Shown: positions 54,226 to 64,000 of the stretch, one piece after another
How positions within the stretch are numbered: position 1 is the first letter of the stretch
How the letters are laid out: each line of letters begins with the position of its first letter
NCBI GenBank assembly: GCA_958295465.1
Contig: OY282353.1
Location: 3,773,001 to 3,837,000 of the forward strand
DNA length: 64,000 nt
Source: an uncultured Gammaproteobacteria bacterium
GTDB taxonomy: Bacteria > Pseudomonadota > Gammaproteobacteria > HK1
Direction: 5' to 3'
Translations under genes and position numbers: made by a program
The notes under the pieces: generated by a model
The model's input: only the letters and a program-made list of their open reading frames with translations
Databases searched by the model: none
What the model was told of the DNA's origin: nothing

Positions 54226-55169
54226 TGGCGGGCGGCGGAGACACCGGCGGCGCCGGCAGGATCGCTTCGGAGAACACACCGGGGACTTGGGCGCCACTGC
54301 GCGGATGGCTGCTCGCGCCCTCGTGGCTCGTGATCGGCGTCTTCCTGCTCGCGCCGGTGGGCATGATGCTGGTCTATTCGTTCCTGACCAAGGAGTTCCG
54401 CGGCGGCGTCATCTGGGAGCTCTCCCTCGCCGCCTACGACCAGTTCATCTTCGACCGCGGCCTGTTCGGCGACGAGCCGCCGCAGCTCGAATGGACCTAC
54501 ATCACCATCTTCGGCCGCTCGATCGCGCAGGCCGCGGCAGCGACGGTGCTGTGCTTCCTCATCGGTTTCCCGACCGCGTTCTTCATCGCCACCCGGCCGG
54601 TCCACACCCGCTCGGCCTGGCTCTTTCTCGTGACCGTTCCCTACTGGGTCAACCTGCTGATCCGCACGGTGTCGATGAAGTTCCTGATCCGGGACAACGG
54701 GCCGCTGAACGAATTCCTGCTCTGGACCGGGGCCATCTCCGAGCCGCTGGCGCTGGTGAACACGAACCTCGCCGTGCAGCTCGGCCTGTTCTACTCCTAC
54801 CTGCCCTTCATGGTGCTGCCGATCTACGCTTCGGTCGAGCGCTACGACTTCACGCTGTCGGAGGCGGCGGCGGATCTGTACGCGGACCGCTGGACGACGC
54901 TGCGGCTGGTGCTGATCCCGGCCGTCATCCCCGGCATCGTCGCCGGATGCATCCTCGTGTTCGTCCCCAGCCTCGGCGCCTTTCTCGCGCCGGACCTGCT
55001 GGGCGGGGCGAAGAACTTCATGATCGGGTCGCTGATCGAGGAGCAGTTCAAGGGCAACGCCGGCAACTGGCCCTTCGGCGCCGCCGCGTCGATGATCCTG
55101 CTCTCGATGGTGCTGGTCGCGCTCCTGTACTACGCCCGCCAGCAGATCCGCGGCGAACGGGCCGGATGA
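54225..55169 (+). CDS. potB: Spermidine/putrescine-type ABC transporter permease
   Basis: 314 residues from the second ATG. Six transmembrane segments; the EAA loop is visible as EAAADLYADRWTTLRLVLIPAVIPGIVAG, with other PotB landmarks IGFPTAFFIATRP, VPYWVNLLIRT and FVPSLGAFLAPDLLGG. It forms the membrane channel with PotC. Upstream is the duplicated junction ORF; its stop overlaps a further small ORF (ATGA). Confidence 0.9.
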   Translation: MAGGGDTGGAGRIASENTPGTWAPLRGWLLAPSWLVIGVFLLAPVGMMLVYSFLTKEFRGGVIWELSLAAYDQFIFDRGLFGDEPPQLEWTYITIFGRSIAQAAAATVLCFLIGFPTAFFIATRPVHTRSAWLFLVTVPYWVNLLIRTVSMKFLIRDNGPLNEFLLWTGAISEPLALVNTNLAVQLGLFYSYLPFMVLPIYASVERYDFTLSEAAADLYADRWTTLRLVLIPAVIPGIVAGCILVFVPSLGAFLAPDLLGGAKNFMIGSLIEEQFKGNAGNWPFGAAASMILLSMVLVALLYYARQQIRGERAG

Positions 55170-55435
55170 CCGCTCTTGATGACGCAGCCCCGGGAGCGCG
55201 GGCGTTCCCCCCCGCGGGAACGGCTGCGGCGGCACGCCGAAAGCGGATGCGTAATCCTGGGAACGCGGGCGTCGTCTCGCCCGCATTGTCTTGCCGGATA
55301 CCCCGCCCTTCGGGAGAAGGGACGGGCATGTGGGGCATGGGGCGTGAAATGAGCCGAGCGCGAACGAAGCCGTCGTGGTCGGCGCGGCCCCGGTGCGGCA
55401 CAAATCCACGGGCGCGCATCCGGGGGCCGAAGTGA
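55166..55435 (+). CDS. 89-residue spacer ORF between potB and potC
   Basis: Begins at an ATG overlapping the potB stop (ATGA, 55166-55169) and ends at a TGA overlapping the chosen potC start (GTGA, 55432-55435). The first residues ([11 protein letters not shown]) may be the old potC N-terminus. The middle includes the dispersed CTGGGAACGCGGGC block near 55258 shared with 8987. I infer that a repeat inserted near the potC start and separated it from its beginning while coupling was preserved at both ends. Confidence 0.45.
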   Translation: MTALDDAAPGARAFPPAGTAAAARRKRMRNPGNAGVVSPALSCRIPRPSGEGTGMWGMGREMSRARTKPSWSARPRCGTNPRARIRGPK

Positions 55436-56244
55436 CGGCAGGCCACGACGTCCGGCGCTATCCGGGCTTCCTGCCGGTGACGATCCTCTGCCTGATCGTC
55501 CTCTACGCACCCCTGATCGTGGTGATGGTCTACAGCTTCAACGACTCCCCGTCGATCACGATCTGGGGCGGGTTCAGCCTGAGGTGGTACGAGGACGTCT
55601 TCTTCGGCCTGGAGGCCGGGAAGTTCAAGGACGCGGCCTGGAACTCGCTGTCGATCGCGGCCATGGCCGCGACGGCCTCGACCGTCATCGCCACCTCGGC
55701 GGCGGTGGGGATGGTGCGGGGCGGCGCGTTCCGGGGAAAGTCGGCCAGCTTCGCGCTCCTGAGCCTGCCCATCATGGTGCCCGAGATCGTCACCGCCGTG
55801 GCCACGCTGATCTTCTTCAGCGCCATCGGCTTCACCCTGGGCTTCGCCTCCATCCTGGTGGCCCACGTCGTGTTCTGCATCCCCTTCGCCTACCTGCCGA
55901 TCTCGGCGCGGCTGCAGGGGATCGAAGGCGTCTACGAGGAGGCCGCGCGGGACCTCTACGCGAGCCGGGCGGAGGCGTTCCGGCACGTGCTCCTGCCGCT
56001 CATGGCCCCCGGCATCCTCTCCGGGTTCCTGCTCGCCTTCATCATCTCCCTCGACGACTTCATCATCACGAACTTCGTCAAGGGCGCGGGCGTCGAAACC
56101 CTGCCGACGGCGATCTTCGGGGCCGTCAAGCAAGGCATCAAACCGAACATCATGGCGCTCTCCACGCTGATGCTCGCGGTCTCCGTCGTCTTCGTCACCG
56201 TCTCCTGGCTCGTGGGGAGGAGCGGGACGAAGCCCGGAGGATGA
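55432..56244 (+). CDS. potC: Spermidine/putrescine-type ABC transporter permease
   Basis: 270 residues from GTG 55432 (the frame is open to an earlier start at 55375). PotC features: [56 protein letters not shown], the EAA loop [35 protein letters not shown], and [15 protein letters not shown]. Second channel subunit of the polyamine-type importer. No potD substrate-binding gene follows. Confidence 0.9.
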   Translation: MTAGHDVRRYPGFLPVTILCLIVLYAPLIVVMVYSFNDSPSITIWGGFSLRWYEDVFFGLEAGKFKDAAWNSLSIAAMAATASTVIATSAAVGMVRGGAFRGKSASFALLSLPIMVPEIVTAVATLIFFSAIGFTLGFASILVAHVVFCIPFAYLPISARLQGIEGVYEEAARDLYASRAEAFRHVLLPLMAPGILSGFLLAFIISLDDFIITNFVKGAGVETLPTAIFGAVKQGIKPNIMALSTLMLAVSVVFVTVSWLVGRSGTKPGG

Positions 56245-57044
56245 CGGCGCCGCCCGCCCTGGCCATGACCGCCCCATCCATACCGGATCCCGCGGGCGGG
56301 CGGCAGAATGCGCGCCGGTCACCGGATCAGCGGATGATCATGTCGGGCGGATGACGGGTGGGGGGGCGACGTCGGCGGTACGTTCACGGACATGATCGCG
56401 GTGAACCGGGCGCGTCGTGACCTTCAAGGCGTCTCCGAGTCCGCCGGCTTTCTTCGGTTCCGCCGGCTTTCTTCGGTATCGTCAATCACCTCTTTAGAAT
56501 GTCCGCCGTTCTCGATCGTGCCAACCGGAGCCGCGGCGGAGGGCGGCAGGGGGAAAGCGCTTGGGGAACCCTCGGGGTCTGAATCTCTGCGCGCGGCAAT
56601 GGTTAGTGCAATTATCGGGAGTTGTTCGGGGCGAGGGAAAGAGCGTGCTCGCCGGGCACGATGAGGGACAGGCGGATGTGCGGCCGGTTTACGCAAGTCG
56701 TGCAGGTGAGGGAGCTCGCCGTGATGTACGGGGCCGCGGTTGCAGTTCCGGACAACCTGGAGCGCGACGGCAGGGGATACCGCCTAAGCGTTTCTGCCCT
56801 GGCGGCCTGCGCGCCAGTTGACCCAACCAGCATCACCGAACGGAGGGAAACATGAAGACAACGAACGGCATATGCGTGAGGTGCTACGTCGGCGGCAAAA
56901 GAGAAGGCGGTGGGCTGTGTGGCGCGAGGGACGTTGGGTGGAGAAACGGCCGCCTGATGTCCCGGCCGCGTCCGACCTGTGGCGCGTCCGCGGCAAGCCG
57001 TTCATGACGTCAACCGGTCGTGGCGCTGTCCGGAATCGGAAATC
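56245..57044 (+). other. Intergenic region with a truncated SRAP (YedK/HMCES) start
   Basis: About 800 bp without an intact gene. From ATG 56676 the frame reads MCGRFTQVVQVRELAVMYGA, the invariant start of SRAP proteins with catalytic Cys2, but it loses similarity after ~40 residues (to 56855). A 17-bp direct repeat (CCGGCTTTCTTCGGT) lies near 56445-56475. The following ~190 bp before the VWA gene show no recognisable feature. Confidence 0.5.
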
Positions 57045-58370
57045 ATGGAACGCATGGTGACTGCCAATCCAACTGCGGACGCATCCGGACCCCGGCTCGG
57101 CGCCGATCCCGGATCCGCTCCCGACACCACCCACGGACTTGGCCCCGAGCCTGGCCCCGGACCCCACTCCGGTTCCGGCCCCGAGCCGCCGGGCCGGCTC
57201 GCCGCCAACCTCATGCACTTCGCCCGCACCCTGCGGGCGGCCGGCCTCCCCGTGGGCAGCGGCGCCGTCCTCGACGCACTGCGGGCGGTCGAGGCGGTGG
57301 GACTTGCGCGGCGGGACGATTTCTACTGGACGCTGCACGCCGCCTTCGTCCGGCGGCGCGAGCACCGGCCCCTGTTCGACGAGGCGTTCCATGTCTTCTG
57401 GCGCAATCCGAGGCTGCTGGAGCGGGTCACGAGCCTCCTCCTTCCCACCGTCCATACTCCGCCGCGCGGAGACGCGAAACCGCTCAGCCGGCGGTTGAGC
57501 GAAGCGCTGTTCGCGGGAGGCGAAGGTCGGCCGCGGGCGAAGGAGGCCGGGGAGGAGGTCGAGCTCGACGCCACGCTCACCTGGTCGGACCGGGAGGTGC
57601 TGCGGGTGCGCGACTTCGAGCAGATGTCGGCGGCGGAGCTGGCCGCGGCGAAGGCGGCGATCGCGAAGCTGCGGCTCACCGTGCCGCCGGCTCCGACCCG
57701 GCGCTACCGCCCGCATCCGCGCGGATCGCTGATCGACATGCGGACCACCTTCCGGCGAAGCCTCCGGACCGGTTCGGGCGCGGTCCTGCTCGCCCGCCGC
57801 CGGCGGCTCCGCAAACCCGCTCCCGTCGTGGTGCTCTGCGACATCTCGGGGTCGATGAGCCGCTACTCGCGGGTGCTGCTCCACTTCACCCATGCGCTCG
57901 TCCGCGACCGGGCCCGGGTGTCCTCCTTCGTCTTCGGGACCCGGCTGACCAACATCACCCGCCAGCTTCGGGACCGCGACGTGGATGTGGCGGTCGAGCG
58001 GGCGAGCGCGGAGGTGGCGGACTGGAGCGGAGGCACCCGCATCGGGCATTGCCTCGACGTGTTCAACCGGGAATGGTCCCGCCGGGTCTGCGGCCAGGGC
58101 GCGGTGGTGCTGTTCATCTCCGACGGACTCGACCGCGACGCCGGCGACGGCCTCGAACCCCAGGTGGAGCGGCTTTGCAAGTCATGCCGCCGGCTCGTGT
58201 GGCTGAACCCCCTGCTGCGTTACGACGGATTCGAGCCGAAGGCGGCCGGAATGCGCGCCCTCCTGCCCCACGTGGACGAGCTGCGCCCGGTGCACAACCT
58301 GGAGAGCCTGGAGGACCTCTGCGCGGCGCTCGCCGAATCCCCCGCACGCCCGCCGGAGCGGCGCCCGTAG
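57045..58370 (+). CDS. VWA domain-containing CoxE-like protein
   Basis: 441 residues from ATG 57045 (an ATG at 57054 is equally possible). Residues ~10-50 are a Pro/Gly-rich stretch (DPGSAPD, GPEPGPGPHSGSGPEPP). Then comes the CoxE-type helical region (LAANLMHFARTLRAAGLPVGSGAVLDALRA) and the VWA domain with MIDAS motif VVVLCDISGSMSRYS, a Thr in GGTRIG and FISDGLDRD. CoxE-like proteins often work with a MoxR AAA ATPase to mature metalloenzymes, but no moxR is adjacent here. Confidence 0.85.
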   Translation: MERMVTANPTADASGPRLGADPGSAPDTTHGLGPEPGPGPHSGSGPEPPGRLAANLMHFARTLRAAGLPVGSGAVLDALRAVEAVGLARRDDFYWTLHAAFVRRREHRPLFDEAFHVFWRNPRLLERVTSLLLPTVHTPPRGDAKPLSRRLSEALFAGGEGRPRAKEAGEEVELDATLTWSDREVLRVRDFEQMSAAELAAAKAAIAKLRLTVPPAPTRRYRPHPRGSLIDMRTTFRRSLRTGSGAVLLARRRRLRKPAPVVVLCDISGSMSRYSRVLLHFTHALVRDRARVSSFVFGTRLTNITRQLRDRDVDVAVERASAEVADWSGGTRIGHCLDVFNREWSRRVCGQGAVVLFISDGLDRDAGDGLEPQVERLCKSCRRLVWLNPLLRYDGFEPKAAGMRALLPHVDELRPVHNLESLEDLCAALAESPARPPERRP

Positions 58371-58459
58371 ATCGAGTCTGCCGGCGCGCTCGAAGTGCCG
58401 TGGGCGCGGCAGGTGGTATTCAGGGGTGTCGGCCCTGCCGGCCGTCGCGGCGAGCGGGG

Positions 58460-58656
58460 CGCCCGCTCCCGGGCGCGCGGCGCATAGACCGGGAGCTGGC
58501 TTTCACGCAGGTCGAAGCCGGAGGCGCGACGCCGTCCGCCCGCTCACACGGGCTCAGCCGCCGGACAGCAGCGCCCGTTTCGCCGGCTCCCAGGCGCGCG
58601 GCGCGTAGGCGGGGAGCTGGCTTTCGCGCAGATCGAAGCCGAAGGCGCGCTTGCTG
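58460..58656. repeat. Duplicated 3' end of nadE
   Basis: The nadE C-terminal coding sequence at about 58580-58656 (GAGCTGGCTTTCGCGCAG...) recurs at about 58460-58535 (GAGCTGGCTTTCACGCAG...), 121 bp downstream of it on the minus strand. It fills most of the gap between the convergent VWA and nadE genes. Confidence 0.8.
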
Positions 58657-60506
58657 AGCACGATGATCGGCGGCGCCTGGATGCGTTTGAAGCAACTGGC
58701 GCGCAACTGCCCGGCGACCCATTCCAGATCCTCGACGAAGGCGCGGGCATCGGGGAAGTACGCCCGGAGCCGATCCTCGTCTCCCCATCCGATGCGCTCC
58801 GGCAGCGCCCCCGCGCGATACCACTCCAGGAGATCGAGGGGATGGCGCCGGTACTCGACGAGCTGGCGCAGCAGGGCGTCGTGGTATCCGTACCGGATCG
58901 GGTCGCCCAGCCCCCGGGTGACGTCCTGGGCCTCGGACAGCTCCGCGCTCGGCACGATCCCGCCGTCGATGAGGTTGCGGGGAATGACCTCGCGCCCGAA
59001 CACCGTGTCGTTGAGATGCCGGGCGAGGGTGAAGACCTGGGTCTTGTAGAGATCCGCGATCGGCGCCACCGCGCCGTTGACGTCGCCGTAGAGGGTGGCG
59101 TAGCCGAGCGCGACCTCGGTCTTGTTGCCGTTGTTGGTGAATACCAGGCCGCACTTCGCGGCGATCCCCGCGAGCATGTCGGAGCCCCGGATCCGGGCCT
59201 GGACGTTCTCGTCCACGAGCCGGGTGTACGTTCCGGGTTCGTGTTCGAATCCGGCGGCGCGGATCCGTGCCGACAGTGCGCGGTAGAGGTCCTCGATCGG
59301 GCAGCTCAGGTAGGCGACCCCCAGCGCCTCGCACAGCGAACGGGCGTTCTCGCGGGTGACGCCGGCGTTGAACCGGGTGGGCATGTTGACCGCGAAGACG
59401 CGCTCCGGCCCGAACGCGATCCGGAGCATGCACGCGACGACGCCGGAGTCGATGCCGCCGCTCACGCCGATGAGGTAGCGGTTGCCGCATCCGCGGACGT
59501 GATCGAGGTGCCGGAGCCCGGTCACGATCGCGTCGTGGATCGCCTCGATCTCCGTCTGCTCCGGCGCGATTCCGGTGCTCCCGATGTTTACGGTGTTCCT
59601 GGTATTCCCGGTGTTTTCAGCGCTTCCGGCGCTCCCGCCGAACACCAGCATGGCTTCGCGCCAGGGTGGCGCCCGGCCCGCGAGCGAGCCGCCGGTGCGG
59701 TACCCGCAGGTGTCCCCGTCGAACACCAGGACGTTCTTCCCGTTGTTCTGCGCGCCGACCTGGTTGACGTAGAAGAACGGCACCGGCGAGCGCGCCATCG
59801 CCTCGCGCACCACGCGGTGGCGCTTGTCGTTCTTCTGCCAGGTCCAGGGCGACGCGGACAGGTTGATCACGAGGTCGGCGCCGGTCCGGTGCCAGGCCCG
59901 CAGGGTGTCGAGCGCCTCGTGACGGTCGCGGTAGTCCTGGTGCCAGACGTCCTCGCAGAGCTGCACCCCGAGCCGGAGGGCGCCGCGTCCGGCCGGGATC
60001 TCGTAGGGGATGGTCCAGTCGGAGACGCGGGTGCCGGTCTCGCCGGCAATCTTGCGCAGCGAGTAGAAGTGCCGGTCGTCGTCGAAGAACCGGTAGTTCG
60101 GATGCAGGGTCTTCGGGTGCACGCCGTGGGGGAGGGGGGCGGGGAGACCCGCGCGCTCGACGAAGCGCTCGTCGTGGCAGACCCATGCCGCGTTGAGCTT
60201 TCGTACCCGGCCGTCCTCGCCGATCGCGGCGCGGTCGAGCGCGACGTTGCCGAACACGACGGCGATCCCGCGGCTCGCCTCGCGGATCGCGTCGCTCCAG
60301 CCCTCGAAGTCCTCGACCAGCGCGTCGATCTCCCACGCATCGCCCAGGATGTAGCCGGGGATGCACATCTCCGGGAACGCCACGATCGCCGCCCCCGCCG
60401 CCCGTGCCCGCTCGATGAAGCCGAGCATCGACCCGACGTTGAGGTCCGGCCTGCCGGCGCGCACCTCCATCTGCGCGAGCGCGACCGCCGGGAGGCCGTC
60501 AGGCAC
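58554..60506 (-). CDS. nadE: Glutamine-dependent NAD+ synthetase
   Basis: 650 residues from GTG 60506. The N-terminal nitrilase-type glutaminase domain has the Glu in VAFPEMCIPGY, Lys in HPKTLHPN and Cys in LGVQLCEDVWH. The C-terminal synthetase has the PP-loop IGVSGGIDSGVVACML, FTNNGNKTEVALGYATLYGD and RLRAYFPDARAF. A short repeat insertion between domains reads NTGNTRNTVNIGSTG. The frame stays open upstream to 60830 through three 25-residue repeats that contain ATGs (MPPACDRKCIP), so a longer protein is possible. It converts NaAD to NAD+. Confidence 0.92.
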   Translation of the reverse strand: MPDGLPAVALAQMEVRAGRPDLNVGSMLGFIERARAAGAAIVAFPEMCIPGYILGDAWEIDALVEDFEGWSDAIREASRGIAVVFGNVALDRAAIGEDGRVRKLNAAWVCHDERFVERAGLPAPLPHGVHPKTLHPNYRFFDDDRHFYSLRKIAGETGTRVSDWTIPYEIPAGRGALRLGVQLCEDVWHQDYRDRHEALDTLRAWHRTGADLVINLSASPWTWQKNDKRHRVVREAMARSPVPFFYVNQVGAQNNGKNVLVFDGDTCGYRTGGSLAGRAPPWREAMLVFGGSAGSAENTGNTRNTVNIGSTGIAPEQTEIEAIHDAIVTGLRHLDHVRGCGNRYLIGVSGGIDSGVVACMLRIAFGPERVFAVNMPTRFNAGVTRENARSLCEALGVAYLSCPIEDLYRALSARIRAAGFEHEPGTYTRLVDENVQARIRGSDMLAGIAAKCGLVFTNNGNKTEVALGYATLYGDVNGAVAPIADLYKTQVFTLARHLNDTVFGREVIPRNLIDGGIVPSAELSEAQDVTRGLGDPIRYGYHDALLRQLVEYRRHPLDLLEWYRAGALPERIGWGDEDRLRAYFPDARAFVEDLEWVAGQLRASCFKRIQAPPIIVLSKRAFGFDLRESQLPAYAPRAWEPAKRALLSGG

Positions 60507-60558
60507 GGCAGGCGTCCCGCGCACCGGATACGGGGCGCAAGGAATGGCGGGGTGCTGC

Positions 60559-60783
60559 GGAATACACTTCCGATCGCACGCCGGGGGCATCTTCCCCGGT
60601 GCCGGCATGGCGCGAGGAATGGCGGAGTGATGCGGAATACACTTCCGATCGCACGCCGGGGGCATCTTTCCCGGTGCCGGTATGGCGCAAGGAACGGCGA
60701 GGTGATGCGGAATACACTTCGCGCGCCGGATGCAGGACGCGACCGCGCCGGCGCGGTCGCCCCACGATTTCGTTGCGCGAAAT
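60559..60783. repeat. 75-bp tandem repeat upstream of nadE
   Basis: GGAATACACTTCCGATCGCA begins copies at 60559 and 60634; a third, partial copy begins at 60709 (GGAATACACTTCGCGCGCC). The 75-bp unit equals 25 codons and keeps the nadE frame open. On the minus strand each full copy carries an ATG in frame with nadE. Confidence 0.85.
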
Positions 60784-60868
60784 CGCCGGATGCAAGGCGC
60801 GGCCGCCGGCGCGGTCGCATCGGCGTCCAACGCGCTGACAGGCGGGAAACGAGTTTGTTCTATGCAGG
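60736..60868. repeat. Dispersed palindromic repeat, copy 5
   Basis: GCGACCGCGCCGGCGCGGTCGC near 60737, GATTTCGTTGCGCGAAATCGC near 60768, a second GCGGCCGCCGGCGCGGTCGC near 60799 and the GACAGGCGGGAAACGAG / TTGTTCTATG block to 60868. The most complete hairpin set in the window. It lies in the divergent nadE / AI-2E gap. Confidence 0.7.
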
Positions 60869-60883
60869 GCCAAGGGGGACGAC

Positions 60884-62050
60884 ATGGCCGAGGTCACGAG
60901 GGGATCGAACACGGTGCGGGTGCTGCTCACCGCGGCGGCGTTCGTGGTGGTGGTGGCGGGGATGCGCGCGGCCGAGGCCATCGTCGTGCCGTTCCTGCTC
61001 TCGATCTTCATCGCGATCATCAGCGCACCGCCTCTGTTCTGGCTGGAGCGCAAGGGGCTGCCCCGCTGGCTCGCCATGCTCGTCGTCATCGGCGTCATTA
61101 TAGCGGCGGGCGTCGGGTTGACGGCGCTCGTCGGAACGTCGATCCGGGAGTTCTCCCGCGATCTCCCGGTGTACAAGACCCGGATGAACGAGCTGGCGGT
61201 TCCGCTCTTCGAGTGGCTTGGCGCCTGGGGCGTCAGCGTCTCGGCCGGTGACTTCGCGGGCTATTTCAAGCCGGGCGCGGCGATCCAGCTCGCCGCCGAC
61301 CTGCTCAACGGGTTCGGCGGCGTGCTCGGCAACGCGTTCCTGATCTTCCTCACCGTGGTCTTCATCCTGTTCGAGGCGACGAGCTTCCCGCGCAAGTTCC
61401 GGGCGGTGGCCGGAGACCCCGGCCACGCCCTCGACAAGTTCGCCGTGTTCAGCGGGAACGTGAAGCGCTACCTCGTGATCAAGACCGCCGCGAGCCTCGG
61501 GACGGGGGTCGCGATCGGGCTCTGGCTCGCGGTGCTCGGGGTCGACTACCCGGTGCTCTGGGGCGTGCTCGCGTTCCTGCTGAACTACGTCCCCAACATC
61601 GGCTCGATCATCGCGGCGGCGCCGGCGGTGCTGTTCGCGCTGGTCCAGCTCGGGCCGGGCGCGGCGCTGTGGTCGGCCGCGGGCTACCTCGTCGTGAACG
61701 TCCTCGTCGGCAGCGTCATCGAGCCCCGCTTCATGGGCCGCGGTCTCGGTCTCTCGACGCTCGTGGTGTTCCTGTCCCTGATCTTCTGGGGCTGGGCCCT
61801 CGGCCTGGTCGGCATGTTCCTCTCGGTCCCGCTGACGATGATGGTCAAGATCGCCCTCGACTCGCGCCCGGACACCCACTGGATCGCGGTGCTGCTCGGA
61901 CCGGAGGGGCCGCGGCGGACGAGTCCGCCAGACGGGGGCGGAGGCCGGGCTCCGGGCATGAGGCTCGAGGGTGATGTTCAAGGGGGGACGGGAACCTTCC
62001 CGCGGGGCCTCGATCGGCCTCGGGACGGGGGCGACGGCCGGTGGAGGTGA
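60884..62050 (+). CDS. AI-2E family transporter (TqsA/PerM-like permease)
   Basis: 388 residues with about seven transmembrane segments. Family landmarks: VVPFLLSIFIAIISAPPLFWLERKG near the N-terminus, a soluble middle, LTVVFILFEA, and the C-terminal WGVLAFLLNYVPNIGSIIAAAPAVLFAL with EPRFMGRGLGLSTLVVFLSLIFWGWALG. Family members export diverse small molecules or ions; the AI-2 link is known only for TqsA. The last ~40 residues are Gly/Arg-rich and unlike the family, perhaps repeat-derived. Confidence 0.88.
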   Translation: MAEVTRGSNTVRVLLTAAAFVVVVAGMRAAEAIVVPFLLSIFIAIISAPPLFWLERKGLPRWLAMLVVIGVIIAAGVGLTALVGTSIREFSRDLPVYKTRMNELAVPLFEWLGAWGVSVSAGDFAGYFKPGAAIQLAADLLNGFGGVLGNAFLIFLTVVFILFEATSFPRKFRAVAGDPGHALDKFAVFSGNVKRYLVIKTAASLGTGVAIGLWLAVLGVDYPVLWGVLAFLLNYVPNIGSIIAAAPAVLFALVQLGPGAALWSAAGYLVVNVLVGSVIEPRFMGRGLGLSTLVVFLSLIFWGWALGLVGMFLSVPLTMMVKIALDSRPDTHWIAVLLGPEGPRRTSPPDGGGGRAPGMRLEGDVQGGTGTFPRGLDRPRDGGDGRWR

Positions 62051-62105
62051 CCCGATTTCGTGGACACCTGACCCTTTTGGGAGGAGGTGCCCACGAAATC
62101 GGGTC
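62049..62105. repeat. 21-bp inverted repeat after the AI-2E gene
   Basis: Arms 62049-62069 and 62085-62105 match at 20 of 21 positions (GACCCGATTTCGTGG... / ...CCACGAAATCGGGTC) around a 15-nt loop. It starts at the stop codon of the permease gene. It may act as a terminator; the arm also resembles the end of an insertion sequence, and a related single arm occurs near 16002-16021. Confidence 0.75.
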
Positions 62106-62174
62106 GACCCCACCTTGAAACCCCCCGGTCGATTGGATAGCTTCAACCCGCCGTCGCGGTGGGTGTCCGGCGTC

Positions 62175-64000
<1,826 letters not shown>

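Overview
The window reads as a GC-rich Gammaproteobacterium. The main support is a mutH relic (MutH is essentially gammaproteobacterial), the order ribBA-ribH-nusB-thiL-pgpA, a Gram-negative porin and a periplasmic DsbA. Taxonomy below class is not decidable from sequence alone. Heavy repeat load, pseudogenes and toxin-antitoxin modules would suit a symbiont or a genome under relaxed selection, but that is inference.

Layout. 1-9,000: catabolic genes (SAF-type oxidoreductase, PhyH dioxygenase, site-2 protease, MarR regulator, FAH-family hydrolase, aldehyde dehydrogenase, glutamine synthetase-like ligase) plus a VapBC-type pair. 9,091-17,100: defence-type island with a PIN-like toxin and short partner, then a large NACHT ATPase carrying a C-terminal PD-(D/E)XK nuclease, translationally coupled to an AAA/DUF4143 ATPase, followed by HNH and ABC remnants. 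17,482-19,128: racemase/arylmalonate decarboxylase-like and sulfotransferase-like genes. 19,300-24,700: a ruin with two indel-free 1,372-bp direct repeats, each holding a thiL-like gene, plus relics of mutH, an M48 peptidase and an ISKra4 transposase. 24,724-31,356: porin, pgpA, thiL, nusB, ribH and ribBA. 31,480-48,000: a second, partly decayed defence island (hsdM/hsdS fragments, an ATPase-PIN pair, AbrB with a VapC-HicB chimera, two HEPN-MNT pairs with the second MNT fused to HsdS, a 21-unit TPR protein, DUF1828/DUF4365-type genes, Rpn and IS1595 relics). 48,206-64,000: dsbA, acuI, acyl-CoA synthetase, alkA, potABC, a VWA protein, nadE, an AI-2E-family permease and the 5' part of thiC.

The strongest window-wide signal is repeat growth in and around housekeeping genes. 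ribH carries large in-frame insertions, one built from a 126-bp tandem repeat. nadE has a 75-bp repeat extending its frame upstream. Gene ends or junctions are tandemly duplicated at ribBA, nadE, potA/potB and thiL-like/mutH. A palindromic intergenic element recurs at five places. A second signal is that the thiL and thiL-like genes appear to have lost complementary sets of catalytic motifs.

The two islands look like successive insertions of defence genes with later deletion: 4-bp stop/start overlaps persist between surviving partners while neighbours are truncated or fused. No tRNA, rRNA or CRISPR array was recognised.
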